Part shown: positions 7,428-15,720 of the stretch, piece after piece
Position numbering within the stretch: position 1 is the stretch's first letter
Layout: each line of letters begins with the position of its first letter
Assembly: GCF_001613225.1 (NCBI RefSeq)
Contig: NZ_BDBY01000144.1
Coordinates: 1-55,249 of the forward strand
DNA length: 55,249 bases
Reading direction: 5' to 3'
Origin: Nocardia pseudovaccinii NBRC 100343
GTDB taxonomy: Bacteria; Actinomycetota; Actinomycetes; Mycobacteriales; Mycobacteriaceae
Translations under genes and position numbers: made by a program
Notes under the pieces: generated by a model
Seen by the model: the letters and a program-made list of their open reading frames with translations, nothing else
Told to the model about the DNA's origin: nothing
The model's database searches: none

Positions 7428-9383
7428 CTAGGTGCCCGCGTGGCTACGGGTCGACGGTAGGAACGGTCGCAGCAGGTTGGTCTCGGTCGACGGACCCACC
7501 TGCCATTCGGCGATCCACGGTCCGGTGCCCTCGCTCGGATCGAAGATGCCATCCTCGAGCCACTCGTAGCGGCCGTCGAGGATGTGGCGGGTGAGGGTGC
7601 GATCGTCGTCATCGGTGTTGTCCCACAGCGCGTCGAACAACTTCTTGACCCGGATCCGCGACTGCCTGCTGAAGGTATCGGCCAATTCCTCGGCGGCCTT
7701 GGCCTCCGGCGCGCCCGCTGTCCGCAGTGCCTGCGCGCGCACGCAGGCGGCCGAGATCGCGAACAACTCCGCGGCGATATCGACGATGCGACCGAGGAAG
7801 TTCTGCCGATATTCCAGTCCGGCCTGCCAGCGCGCCATCGCGTACATCAGCGATCTGGCCTGCTTGCGGGCGCTGCGCTCGACGAAGCGCAAATGCCGTG
7901 CCAGCGGCCCGAATTCGGCATAGGTCGCGGGCACCGTGCCCGCGCCGACGGCCAGTTGCGGGAACCACTTGGCATAGAAACCACCCGCGCCGACCGCTGC
8001 CTTGGCCTTGTCCTTGAACTCCGCGTTCCGATCGACCAGCGCACCCGCCGCGGCCATATGGGCATCGGCCATCTCCCTGGCGACCAGCAGTCGCATGATT
8101 TCGCTCGACCCCTCGAAAATGCGGTTGATCCGCAGATCGCGGACCAGCTGTTCGGCCCCGACCGCGCGCTCACCGCGGGCCCGCAGCGATGCCGCTGTCT
8201 CGTAGCCCCGTCCGCCGCGGATCTGCACGAGTTCGTCGGCGATCTGACAGCTCATTTCGCTGGCCCAGAGCTTGGCCAGGGCCGCCTCGATGCGGATATC
8301 GTTGCGAGCCTCGTCGCACATGGTGGCCGAAAGGTCGAGTGCGGCCTCGAGTGCGTAGGTGGTGGCCGCGATGAAGGAGATCTTCTCCCCGACCGCCGCG
8401 TGCTCGCCGACCGGCCGACCCCACTGCACCCGCTGCGTGCACCACTGCCTGGCGATCTTCAGCGACCATTTCGAGGCGGCCGTGCACAGCGCCGGGATGG
8501 CGAGGCGGCCAGCATTGAGCGTGGTCAGCGCGATTTTCAGGCCGTCGCCCTCGCGCCCGACCAGGTTGCGCTTGGGTACCCGGACGTTGTGCAGGCGCGT
8601 GACACCGTTCTCGATGCCGCGCAAGCCCATGAACGAATTGCGCCGCTCCACCGTGATGCCGGGCGAATCGGCCTCCACGATGAAGGCCGAGATGCCGCCG
8701 CGGTGGCCCTCGCTCTTGGGAATCCTGGCCATGACCACCAGCAGTTCGGCGACCACGCCATTGGTGGTCCACAGCTTCACGCCATTGATCTCATAGGCCT
8801 CGCCGTCCGCGGTCGGGGTCGCGGTGCTGGCCATGCGGGCCGGATCGGAGCCGACATCGGGTTCGGTGAGCAGGAACGCGCTGACCGCGCCCGCCGCGCA
8901 GCGGGGCAGGAATTCGGCCTTCTGCTCCGGGGTGCCCGCTAGCTTCAGAGGTTCGGGGACGCCGATCGACTGGTGCGCCGAAAGCAGCACCCCGAGGCTG
9001 GGGTGCGCGGACCCGACCAGCATCAGGGCCCGGTTGTAGCCGACCTGGGAAAGGCCCTGGCCGCCGTACTCCTCCGGGATCTTCAGGCCGAAGCAGCCGA
9101 GTTCGGCCAGGCCCTTGACGTACTCGTCCGGAATCTTGGACTCCGCCTCGATGACGCTGCCGTCGAGCGATTCGCAGAACGGCCGCAGCCGGGCCAGATA
9201 GGCCTCGGTGCGCGCGGCGTCCTCGTCGCTGGGCTGGGGATAGGGGTGGATCAGATCGAGCCGGAATCGTCCCAGAAACATCTCCTTGGCGAACGATGGT
9301 TTGACCCAACTGGTTTCGCGGGACTCCTCGACCAGTGCGCGGGCCTGTTCTTCGGTGGCGTCGACTTTCGCGGTTGTCGCCAT
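7428..9383 (-). CDS. long (VLCAD/ACAD9-like) acyl-CoA dehydrogenase
   Basis: A 651-aa FAD-dependent acyl-CoA dehydrogenase catalysing the first step of fatty-acid beta-oxidation. Residues ~60-440 hold the classical fold, with 'FLLTEPDVGSDPARM' (FAD/substrate loop), 'GVKLWTTNG', 'FMGLRGIENG', 'IRGGRGYE' and the catalytic Glu in 'RIFEGSSEIMR'. A further ~200-residue helical C-terminal extension is typical of the long VLCAD/ACAD9 subgroup (short-chain enzymes are ~380 aa). The ATG at 9383 was preferred over an upstream in-frame start because a full AGGAGG precedes it. A TetR-type palindrome (9436-9447) lies upstream. Confidence 0.92.
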   Translation of the reverse strand: MATTAKVDATEEQARALVEESRETSWVKPSFAKEMFLGRFRLDLIHPYPQPSDEDAARTEAYLARLRPFCESLDGSVIEAESKIPDEYVKGLAELGCFGLKIPEEYGGQGLSQVGYNRALMLVGSAHPSLGVLLSAHQSIGVPEPLKLAGTPEQKAEFLPRCAAGAVSAFLLTEPDVGSDPARMASTATPTADGEAYEINGVKLWTTNGVVAELLVVMARIPKSEGHRGGISAFIVEADSPGITVERRNSFMGLRGIENGVTRLHNVRVPKRNLVGREGDGLKIALTTLNAGRLAIPALCTAASKWSLKIARQWCTQRVQWGRPVGEHAAVGEKISFIAATTYALEAALDLSATMCDEARNDIRIEAALAKLWASEMSCQIADELVQIRGGRGYETAASLRARGERAVGAEQLVRDLRINRIFEGSSEIMRLLVAREMADAHMAAAGALVDRNAEFKDKAKAAVGAGGFYAKWFPQLAVGAGTVPATYAEFGPLARHLRFVERSARKQARSLMYAMARWQAGLEYRQNFLGRIVDIAAELFAISAACVRAQALRTAGAPEAKAAEELADTFSRQSRIRVKKLFDALWDNTDDDDRTLTRHILDGRYEWLEDGIFDPSEGTGPWIAEWQVGPSTETNLLRPFLPSTRSHAGT

Positions 9384-9435
9384 GATGTCCTCCTCGGACG
9401 TGATCAGGATCACATAAGAGTGTAGGAGGGTTTGT

Positions 9436-9447
9436 TACCGGTCGGTA
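9436..9447. promoter_or_regulatory. candidate TetR-type operator TACCGGTCGGTA
   Basis: Arms TACCG/CGGTA with a 2-nt centre form a palindrome of the type bound by TetR-family repressors, 53 bp upstream of the acyl-CoA dehydrogenase ATG. An almost identical sequence, TACCGGTCAGTA, occurs at 35313-35324 upstream of an SDR gene; the identity continues for two more bases (GA). Confidence 0.45.
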
Positions 9448-9468
9448 GATGTTCGGGTAGAGCGTTAT

Positions 9469-9494
9469 CTATCAATCTCTAATGATCTTGATAG
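9469..9494. promoter_or_regulatory. inverted repeat in the divergent promoter region
   Basis: CTATCAA (9469-9475) and TTGATAG (9488-9494) are perfect 7-bp arms separated by 12 bp. They lie between the divergent acyl-CoA dehydrogenase and kinase genes in locally AT-rich DNA. An operator for either gene is possible; no matching regulator was identified. Confidence 0.35.
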
Positions 9495-9651
9495 ACGGGG
9501 AGATGTGCCGTAGCGATTGCTTGCAGATCGCTCGAAAGGGTCAGCTGGCACTTGCCGTGTGCCCGAGTTGTCTTGACACCAAGCTTCGGATGTGGGGTAG
9601 TGGGCTGAAACGTGCCGGACAACGTGGTCCGAATTCCCTTGGAGGGTGGGG

Positions 9652-11022
9652 ATGTCATTGCGGCCCGGGCAGGTATTCGCAGGGTATTCGATTGTGCGGC
9701 CCCTCGGTTCCGGCGGAATGGGGGCGGTCTATCTGGCCGATGATCCGGCCCTGCCGAGGCGGGTGGCACTCAAGGTACTAGCCAAGAATCTCGGGGCTGA
9801 TCAACGTTATCGCAGCATCTTCCGGCGCGAGGCCGATCTGGTGTGCCGCCTGGACCATCCGAATGTCGTTTCGGTCTACAACCGGGGCGAGGAGGGCGAG
9901 GCCCTGTGGATGGCGATGCAGTATGTGGATGGCACCGATGCGAGCGAGCTCATGCACTCCGAGCCGGGCGGATTGGCGCCGAACCGGGCGGCGCGCATCG
10001 TGTGCGAAGCCGCGAAGGGGCTGCATCACGCGCATGAGCAGAATCTGCTGCACCGCGATGTCAAACCGTCGAACATCCTGGTCGCCGACGGCGTCGACGG
10101 TGAACGCGTGCTGGTCGCCGATTTCGGGCTGGCCCGCACCGTCGAGGATGCGGCGACGGTCACCGAAACGGGTTGGCGCGCTTGCACTCCCGCCTTCGCC
10201 GCGCCGGAGGTGCTGCGCGGGCTCGCGGTCGATCACCGGGCGGATATCTATTCCCTGGGTGCCACCCTGTTGGCGCTGCTGACCGGCGCGAATCCGAATG
10301 GTGGTGCGCCGTCGCCCGCGGGAGCCCGAACGGTGCGGGATACGCTCGCGCCGACTCGAGTGCGTCCGGATGTGCCGCTGGCGCTGGAAGAGGTCATCGC
10401 GCGGGCGATGGCGGCGGAGCCCGAGCGGCGGTATCAGACCTGCGTGGAATTCGCGCGGGCCGTCGAGCTGGCGGTCAGCGATACCGAACGCTGGCCGTAC
10501 CGGTGGGGGTTGTCCGGCCTGGTGCGTCGTCCGCGTGGCCGCATCGCCGCGCTCGCGGCGGCCGCTGTGGTTGTCGTGGCAGCAGTGCTGACCGCTGTCT
10601 GGCCGACTCCGCATCGATCCGATGGCGCGACCCCCACACCGGTGCCGCAGACGAGCGCTGCGAAGACGGGCCTGCTGCGGTGCTATTGGCGGGCGCGGGT
10701 ACCGATCGGCACCGACTTCTATCTCGAATTGCCCAGCGGGGCAGCCGATCACGACGATTCACGGTGCGCGCTCAATGACGGTGACCGAGGCGATTCGGTG
10801 CTGGCCCTGCGGCAGGCGCTGACCATGTGCCACGGCATCGAACTGGATGCGACGACGGTGTACGACACCCCGATGAAGCGCGCCATTCGGCATCTGCAGG
10901 TCGACTACGGCGCCGCGGTCGACGGCATCTACGGACCGGAGACGCGGGCGAAAGCCATCCAGTGGCCGGTATTTCGGGTCGCCGACGGTGCCTTCGACGG
11001 CCGATGCGCACCGGCGCCATGA
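9652..11022 (+). CDS. transmembrane Ser/Thr protein kinase with extracellular peptidoglycan-binding domain
   Basis: A 456-aa receptor-type kinase. The kinase domain (~10-275) has the P-loop 'LGSGGMGAVY', ATP Lys41 ('VALKVL'), catalytic Asp136 ('HRDVKPSN'), DFG at 157-159 and an APE-like 'AAPEV'. A transmembrane helix spans ~298-317. The extracytoplasmic part (~320-456) contains a peptidoglycan_binding_1-type fold (~378-440: 'GDSVLALRQAL', 'VDGIYGPETRAKAI') and four Cys that could form two disulfides. Most actinobacterial wall-sensing kinases use PASTA repeats, so this sensor is unusual. ATG 9652 follows GGAGG at 9641-9645. Its stop overlaps the start of the EmbR-like regulator, a likely phosphorylation target. 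Confidence 0.92.
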   Translation: MSLRPGQVFAGYSIVRPLGSGGMGAVYLADDPALPRRVALKVLAKNLGADQRYRSIFRREADLVCRLDHPNVVSVYNRGEEGEALWMAMQYVDGTDASELMHSEPGGLAPNRAARIVCEAAKGLHHAHEQNLLHRDVKPSNILVADGVDGERVLVADFGLARTVEDAATVTETGWRACTPAFAAPEVLRGLAVDHRADIYSLGATLLALLTGANPNGGAPSPAGARTVRDTLAPTRVRPDVPLALEEVIARAMAAEPERRYQTCVEFARAVELAVSDTERWPYRWGLSGLVRRPRGRIAALAAAAVVVVAAVLTAVWPTPHRSDGATPTPVPQTSAAKTGLLRCYWRARVPIGTDFYLELPSGAADHDDSRCALNDGDRGDSVLALRQALTMCHGIELDATTVYDTPMKRAIRHLQVDYGAAVDGIYGPETRAKAIQWPVFRVADGAFDGRCAPAP

Positions 11023-12149
11023 CACCCGGTGCCGAGACGCCGCTCGATGTGCGCATCCTCGGTCCGGTCCGGTGGTACGTCTCGGGCCGTCCGCTCGCCG
11101 TCGGCGGACCGCTGACCAGGGCGATGCTCGCGGTTCTGGTCGTCAACCGGCGCAATGCGATCTCACCGCCACGATTGGCGAACACCATCTGGGATGGTGA
11201 CCCGCCGCCCAGTTTTCGCGCGAACCTGCACAATCGCATCGCCGAACTGCGGGCAACGCTGCAGGCCGCCGATGTGGCCGCGACCGCGATATTGCGCACC
11301 GACAGTTCCGGCAACTACTGCCTCGATATTCGCGACGAGCAATGCGATCTCGGCCGTTTCGAACAGGCCAGAACGGAGGCGATGGCCGCCTTCGACAGCG
11401 GTGAGCACGAACATGCCGCCGAGCATTTCCTGCGGGCACTCGGGGAATGGAGCGGCGCGGCCCTGGACGGGTTGCCGATGTCCACCTTCGTCGAGGCGTT
11501 CTGCGCACATATGGACGAGGAGCGACAGCGCACGCTGGAGGCGCGGCTGGATCTGGAGATCGCCGCAGGCCGTGGCGCCGAGGTCATCGGGGAACTGCGC
11601 GCGTTGACCGCACGTCATCCGCTGCGCGAAACCCTGTGGGCCCAGCTGATCACGGCACTGTACGAATCGGGGCGCGACGGCGATGCGCTGGAGGCATGTC
11701 GGGCGGTGCGCCGAATGCTGCGGGACCAGGGAACGAATCCGGGTAACCGGGTGACCGGGCTCGAACATCGGATCCTGCGCCATGAACCGCTGCCGAACCG
11801 GGGCCGAATTTGCTTGCGCCTCAATGTGGATACCGATGGATCCACGCTGCTGGAGACGCTCGGCCACGTGCTGTTGTACGTCGACGACGGCAGGCGCTTC
11901 GAGGTGACCGGGGCGAGTATGACGATCGGTCGCAGTGCGGATAACGACATCCGGCTCGAGGATGCGAAGACCAGTCGGCAGCACGCGAGCGTTGTGTTGG
12001 ACGGTGCTGCGGTCCGGATCGAGGATCGTGGGTCGGCCAATGGCGTGTTCGTCAATGACCAGCGCATTCGGGGTCGGGCCGCGCTGGTGCACGGGGACCG
12101 CATCCGGATCGGATCGGTGACGCTCGAGGTGCGGCGGCCGCTGGCCTGA
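11019..12149 (+). CDS. EmbR-like transcriptional regulator (wHTH-BTAD-FHA)
   Basis: A 376-aa regulator. An OmpR-type winged helix (~8-95) is followed by a bacterial transcriptional activation domain (~100-250) and a C-terminal FHA phosphothreonine-binding domain (~295-372: 'TIGRSADNDI', 'SRQHA', 'GSANGVFVN'). This is the architecture and size of mycobacterial EmbR (388 aa), which binds phosphorylated PknH through its FHA domain. The ATG at 11019 overlaps the kinase stop (ATGA), so the pair is translationally coupled and probably forms a kinase-regulator module. Targets may be envelope genes, including the next gene; this is inference. Confidence 0.9.
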   Translation: MTPGAETPLDVRILGPVRWYVSGRPLAVGGPLTRAMLAVLVVNRRNAISPPRLANTIWDGDPPPSFRANLHNRIAELRATLQAADVAATAILRTDSSGNYCLDIRDEQCDLGRFEQARTEAMAAFDSGEHEHAAEHFLRALGEWSGAALDGLPMSTFVEAFCAHMDEERQRTLEARLDLEIAAGRGAEVIGELRALTARHPLRETLWAQLITALYESGRDGDALEACRAVRRMLRDQGTNPGNRVTGLEHRILRHEPLPNRGRICLRLNVDTDGSTLLETLGHVLLYVDDGRRFEVTGASMTIGRSADNDIRLEDAKTSRQHASVVLDGAAVRIEDRGSANGVFVNDQRIRGRAALVHGDRIRIGSVTLEVRRPLA

Positions 12150-12254
12150 GCTGCGGGCGTGAGTACTTCGTTGGTCTGTCATTGGTCGCGCTTCCTAACT
12201 TCGCGCTACCAGCTTCGCCAGCGGGGTGAGGCTTCGCGCACCACGAGGAACATC

Positions 12255-12692
12255 ATGTACGCAGCACAGCTTTCCGGCGCTGATCGGATTCGCCGGGTGA
12301 TTGCCGCAGCGGCCATCGGGGTCGCCGCGGTCGCCGGAACCGCCGCCATCGCGGTGCCCGCACATGCCGAGGTCCAGTACCCGGCGTCGATCAATCAGTG
12401 TCTTGCGGCCAGACCGACATTGAAGGAGGGGGTGCGCAATCAGGGACCCTGTGTGGCGGCGGTGCAGGCATTCCTCACCTACAGCTATGGCAACGGCCAG
12501 GTTGATGTCGACGGTAAGTTCGGTCCGAAGACCAACGCCGCGGTGCGGAACTTTCAACGGGCCGTTGGCATTTACGACGACGGAGTGGTCGGTCCCGCCA
12601 CCTGGCGGTCGTTGCAGAATGCCTGCGCCGCACAGGGGAAGTCGCTGGAGGGGAATTGCGACTACCGGTATCCACTTCCGCTGCCGCTCTGA
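12255..12692 (+). CDS. secreted peptidoglycan-binding domain protein
   Basis: A 145-aa exported protein. ATG 12255 has GAGGA just upstream; longer in-frame starts from 12159 lack a site and would bury the signal. A Sec signal peptide (positive 'RIRR', a long Ala/Ile/Val core, cleavage after 'AHA') precedes a peptidoglycan_binding_1 fold with 'VAAVQAFL', 'VDGKFGPKTNAAVRNFQ' and 'DGVVGPATWRSLQ'. Four Cys in the mature part suggest two disulfides. It resembles the sensor domain of the kinase two genes upstream. It may share or compete for the same wall ligand. Confidence 0.85.
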   Translation: MYAAQLSGADRIRRVIAAAAIGVAAVAGTAAIAVPAHAEVQYPASINQCLAARPTLKEGVRNQGPCVAAVQAFLTYSYGNGQVDVDGKFGPKTNAAVRNFQRAVGIYDDGVVGPATWRSLQNACAAQGKSLEGNCDYRYPLPLPL

Positions 12693-12700
12693 GCTTTCGG

Positions 12701-13882
12701 CTACACGCTGCGCAGATAGCGACCGAAGTGCGGCACCGTGAACCCGATGGTGCCGCGCTCGGCCGAATAGATCAGTCCCTTCTTGATCAAACCGTCGCGG
12801 GCCGGTGACAGCGAGGCGGGTTTGCGGCCGAGCTCATTGGCCACCGCCGCGGTCGGCACCGGCCCGTCGTCGCCAGCCAAATCGGCCATGGCGCGCATAT
12901 ATTCGCGTTCGGCCGGGGTGGCGCGCTCGTACCGGGAACCGAAGAATCCGACGGCCAGTTCCTCTTCGGCGCTCGGCGCCGCCACCTCGACATCCTCGGC
13001 GGTGATCGGGCTCTCGGGCGCCTGATCCCAAGCGGCTTTGCCGTAGGCCTGCACAAAGTACGGATAGCCATCCGCCCTCTGGTACAGGGCATCCAGCGCT
13101 TCCTCGGTGAACTTCACCTCTTCGCGCTCGGCCGGTGCGATGAGGGCTTGATCGGCCGATTCGCGATCCAGCCGGTCGATGCGGTGGTAGCTGAACAGTC
13201 GCTCGGAGTAGCTCTTCGAGGCGGACAGCACCGCGGGTAGGTGCGGCAGCCCGGCGCCGACCACGATCAAAGGCGCGGTGTCCTGGCTCAATTCATGACA
13301 GGCGCCGCAGATCGCGGAGATATCGGCGGGACCGAGATCCTGCATTTCGTCGATGAAGACCGCGATGCCGACGTTGATATCGCTGGCCAGCGCGGCCGCC
13401 TCCTTGAGCAGTTCGATCAGATCGATCTCGATATCGCCGGAGTCGGCGCGACCGGTCACCGCTGGCACGTCGATACCCGGTTGCCAGCGCTCCCGCATGC
13501 CCTTATCGGCGGTGGAGCGCAGCGCGAAAGCCTTGAGTATGCCGAGGAAGTCGTCGACGCGCTCCTGGTTGCGGTGTGCCATGGCAATCGCACGGACCGC
13601 CATATGCAGTGCCGACGACAGCGGGCGGCGCAGTTCCTGATCCGGGCGGGCCTCGATTTTGCCTGTGCCCCAACCGCGCGAGCCTGCGGCGGAGCGAAGT
13701 TGGTTGAGCAGCACGGTCTTTCCGACACCGCGCAATCCGGTGAGCATGACGCTGCGTTCCGGCCGACCACGCGCGATCCGCTCCAGCACAACGTCGAAGG
13801 CCTTGAGTTGCTTATCGCGCCCGGCCAATTCGGGTGGGCGCTGTCCGGCTCCGGGAGCATACGGATTCCGCACGGGGTCCAT
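12701..13882 (-). CDS. AAA-type ATP-binding protein
   Basis: A 393-aa ATPase. The Walker A motif 'GLRGVGKT' lies at ~49-56 and Walker B 'AVFIDEMQDL' near the middle. A sensor-like 'LIVVGAGLPHL' follows, then a C-terminal helical/winged-helix-like region ('PVPTAAVANELGRKPASLSPARDGLIKKGLI'). It resembles ORC/Cdc6-like or STAND-type P-loop ATPases found as single genes in actinobacteria. No effector domain is fused and the function is not known. It converges with the secreted peptidoglycan-binding gene (8 bp between stops) and diverges from the next small gene. Confidence 0.8.
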   Translation of the reverse strand: MDPVRNPYAPGAGQRPPELAGRDKQLKAFDVVLERIARGRPERSVMLTGLRGVGKTVLLNQLRSAAGSRGWGTGKIEARPDQELRRPLSSALHMAVRAIAMAHRNQERVDDFLGILKAFALRSTADKGMRERWQPGIDVPAVTGRADSGDIEIDLIELLKEAAALASDINVGIAVFIDEMQDLGPADISAICGACHELSQDTAPLIVVGAGLPHLPAVLSASKSYSERLFSYHRIDRLDRESADQALIAPAEREEVKFTEEALDALYQRADGYPYFVQAYGKAAWDQAPESPITAEDVEVAAPSAEEELAVGFFGSRYERATPAEREYMRAMADLAGDDGPVPTAAVANELGRKPASLSPARDGLIKKGLIYSAERGTIGFTVPHFGRYLRSV

Positions 13883-13975
13883 GCCCAGACACCGTAGCGC
13901 GTTTCGTCAGCCGAATCTGGCCATATATAAGGCGTGTCCTAGATATTGCTAGCAAACTGTCGCATGCTGAGGAGC

Positions 13976-14242
13976 ATGCCCACGGAACCACTCCCCACCC
14001 TTGCCGAGTTGGTCGAGTCATGGAAAGTTCCCGCCGAAGCCCCTGTGGCAGGTCACATCCGGTCCAACATTCTGGAGGCGATCGAAGGCGGCCTCGACGA
14101 TCCGCAACTCGTCGCGGATATCGCGGTGGGTCCGCTGGTGGTGGCGCTCGGTCGGCTGGAGGTCGGCCTGGCCGATGCACGGCGGCGGATCGATGAACTG
14201 GAGCGGGCGCTCGATCAGCGCAGTGCCGGATCCGACGGGTAG
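13976..14242 (+). CDS. small hypothetical protein with C-terminal helix
   Basis: About 88 aa from ATG 13976, or 92 aa from ATG 13964; GAGGAG lies between the two and favours neither clearly. The N-terminal ~60 residues are mixed ('LAELVESWKVPAEAPVAGHI'). The C-terminal 30 residues look like an amphipathic or coiled-coil helix ('RLEVGLADARRRIDELERAL'). It is transcribed divergently from the AAA-type ATPase. No family recognised; codon use and composition look coding. Confidence 0.6.
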   Translation: MPTEPLPTLAELVESWKVPAEAPVAGHIRSNILEAIEGGLDDPQLVADIAVGPLVVALGRLEVGLADARRRIDELERALDQRSAGSDG

Positions 14243-14439
14243 CAAGCGGTGGATCGCGAATCCGGTGGAGGCAGTGTCAATTCCGATCGAGACTTCGGTT
14301 CGATAACGCGCGGTGCGCCGCCGATACCGTGTCGTGACCATCTGGGCGTGTCGCAATTGCGCCGCTCGTCCTGGGATTTTTCGATCATCCACGAAGAGGC
14401 TGGTCTGTGCGCTGGACAACACCGCGTCCTGGCCGTAAT

Positions 14440-14632
14440 CTCTTCGTGACCCAGTGGAGTCTGTCGGTTCGGAAGAGAAGCGGCGCCACTGAGTTACCGC
14501 CAAAACGGCTGTCGGGGCCACCAATTCCGACGGCCGTACCGGGACCCAGAGATTCAACTGGGAGTTGGGGCCGTTCTGCCGGTCCGAACCGACAGCTGAC
14601 CCGGTCGGCGGGAGAGCAGAAAGATCGGAGAC
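14440..14632 (+). promoter_or_regulatory. structured leader, candidate ydaO/yuaA c-di-AMP riboswitch
   Basis: The ~400-bp gap before the NlpC/P60 gene contains a compact RNA-like fold. A perfect 12-bp helix pairs 14461-14472 with 14584-14595. Inside it, 14506-14515 pairs with 14527-14536 (10 bp, one G-U) and 14545-14549 with 14558-14562. Further pairings (14452-14457 with 14486-14491; 14589-14593 with 14604-14608) would compete with the long helix, as expected of a switch. The 3' block around CCGACAGCTGACC and the GGAG near 14627 resemble the conserved 3' part of the ydaO/yuaA family as I remember it. In actinobacteria that family is known upstream of NlpC/P60 and Rpf wall hydrolases. Family identity needs a covariance-model check. 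Confidence 0.55.
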
Positions 14633-14640
14633 TCGGCTCG

Positions 14641-15306
14641 GTGGGTAAACACAGCTTGCAGCGGGAATCGCGGCTACCGAATTCCGTCAAGGGTGCGCTC
14701 GTCATGGGCGCGGTCGCCGCATCTACTGGTGCGATGCCCGCGATCCCCGCGATGGCAGCCACCATCAACATCCCGGGAATCGGCGATTTCGATGTTCCGG
14801 TTCCGCAGGAATTCGACCAGCAGGCCCAGGATCTGGGTAAGCAGCTCACCCAGGCACTCGCCTCGATGCCCGCAGTGCCCGCCCCGGAGGCCGTTGCCCC
14901 GCAGGCCGCGCCGTCGCTCCCCGGCTTGTTCGCCCCGGCCATGCCGCAGATGTTCCACAACACCGCCAGTGACATCGCGCTGGACGCCGCCAAGACCAAG
15001 GTCGGCGCGCAGTACTCCTGGGGTGCCTCCGGACCGTTCAGCTTCGACTGCTCGGGTCTGGTCCAGTGGGCCTACAAGCAGGCCGGAATCGAACTGCCGC
15101 GCACCAGCTTCGAACAGTCGCACGTCGGCGCTCCGGTCGCCTTCGAGGACCTGCAGCCCGGCGATATCGTGGTGACCAACGGCGGCGGCCATGTCGGCCT
15201 GTACGCGGGCGACGGCAAGCTGCTCAATGCGGTCCAGTCCGGTCAGCCGGTGTCCTACACCCCCCTGCGCCCCGACATGGTTGTGACGGCGCGCCGTATG
15301 GTCTAA
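14641..15306 (+). CDS. secreted NlpC/P60 peptidoglycan endopeptidase
   Basis: A 221-aa exported hydrolase that cuts stem-peptide bonds in peptidoglycan. GTG 14641 was chosen because it is followed by a Sec signal ('VKGALVMGAVAASTGAMPAIPAMA'-type core, given in part) and preceded by GGAG; the frame extends to 14407 but that part overlaps the structured leader. The mature region has a Pro/Ala-rich linker (~40-110). The C-terminal NlpC/P60 domain has catalytic Cys in 'FDCSGLV' and His in 'GGHVGLY'. It resembles the small Rip enzymes of mycobacteria. Likely controlled by the leader at 14440-14632. Confidence 0.9.
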   Translation: MGKHSLQRESRLPNSVKGALVMGAVAASTGAMPAIPAMAATINIPGIGDFDVPVPQEFDQQAQDLGKQLTQALASMPAVPAPEAVAPQAAPSLPGLFAPAMPQMFHNTASDIALDAAKTKVGAQYSWGASGPFSFDCSGLVQWAYKQAGIELPRTSFEQSHVGAPVAFEDLQPGDIVVTNGGGHVGLYAGDGKLLNAVQSGQPVSYTPLRPDMVVTARRMV

Positions 15307-15308
15307 GG

Positions 15309-15716
15309 GTGGCACCCGCCCAACCGACTACCAAGAACACCGCCCCGAACCAGGCCCGCGTGGACTCCTGGACGTGGGCGGTGCGTCTTTTCAAGACCAG
15401 GTCCGCGGCTGCGGAAGCCTGCCGCGGCGGCCACGTCCGGGTGAATGGTGTCGCGGCAAAACCAGCCCAACCGGTTCGCCCCGGTGACGAGGTCCGGGTC
15501 CGAGCCGGTGGCGTCGAACGCATTGTCATCGTGGAGCGCGTCATCACCAAGCGCGTCGGCCCGCCGATCGCCGCACAGTGCTTGATCGACCGCAGCCCCC
15601 CGCCGCCACCTCGGGAGATTCTCGTGGGCATGCCGCGCCGCGACCGCGGCTCCGGTCGACCCACCAAGCGGGAACGTCGCGAGACGGATCGGCTACTCGG
15701 CCGCACCGATAACTGA
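15309..15716 (+). CDS. S4-domain RNA-binding protein (Hsp15-like)
   Basis: A 135-aa protein starting at GTG 15309, 2 bp after the NlpC/P60 stop. The N-terminal S4 fold is clear: 'VDSWTWAVRLFKTRSAA' then 'CRGGHVRVNG', 'VRPGDEVRVRAGG', followed by a Pro-rich segment and a basic tail ('RRDRGSGRPTKRERRE'). Hsp15/YrfH-type S4 proteins bind rRNA or stalled 50S subunits. Cotranscription with a wall hydrolase is probably incidental. Confidence 0.88.
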   Translation: MAPAQPTTKNTAPNQARVDSWTWAVRLFKTRSAAAEACRGGHVRVNGVAAKPAQPVRPGDEVRVRAGGVERIVIVERVITKRVGPPIAAQCLIDRSPPPPPREILVGMPRRDRGSGRPTKRERRETDRLLGRTDN

Positions 15717-15720
15717 GGCG

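Noticed and set aside
7584..8942. 452-codon plus-strand frame over the acyl-CoA dehydrogenase
   Set aside because: Antisense to a gene with intact catalytic motifs; no protein-like features of its own.
14407..14640. N-terminal extension of the NlpC/P60 protein from 14407
   Set aside because: The extra residues are not protein-like, would bury the signal peptide and coincide with the structured RNA leader.
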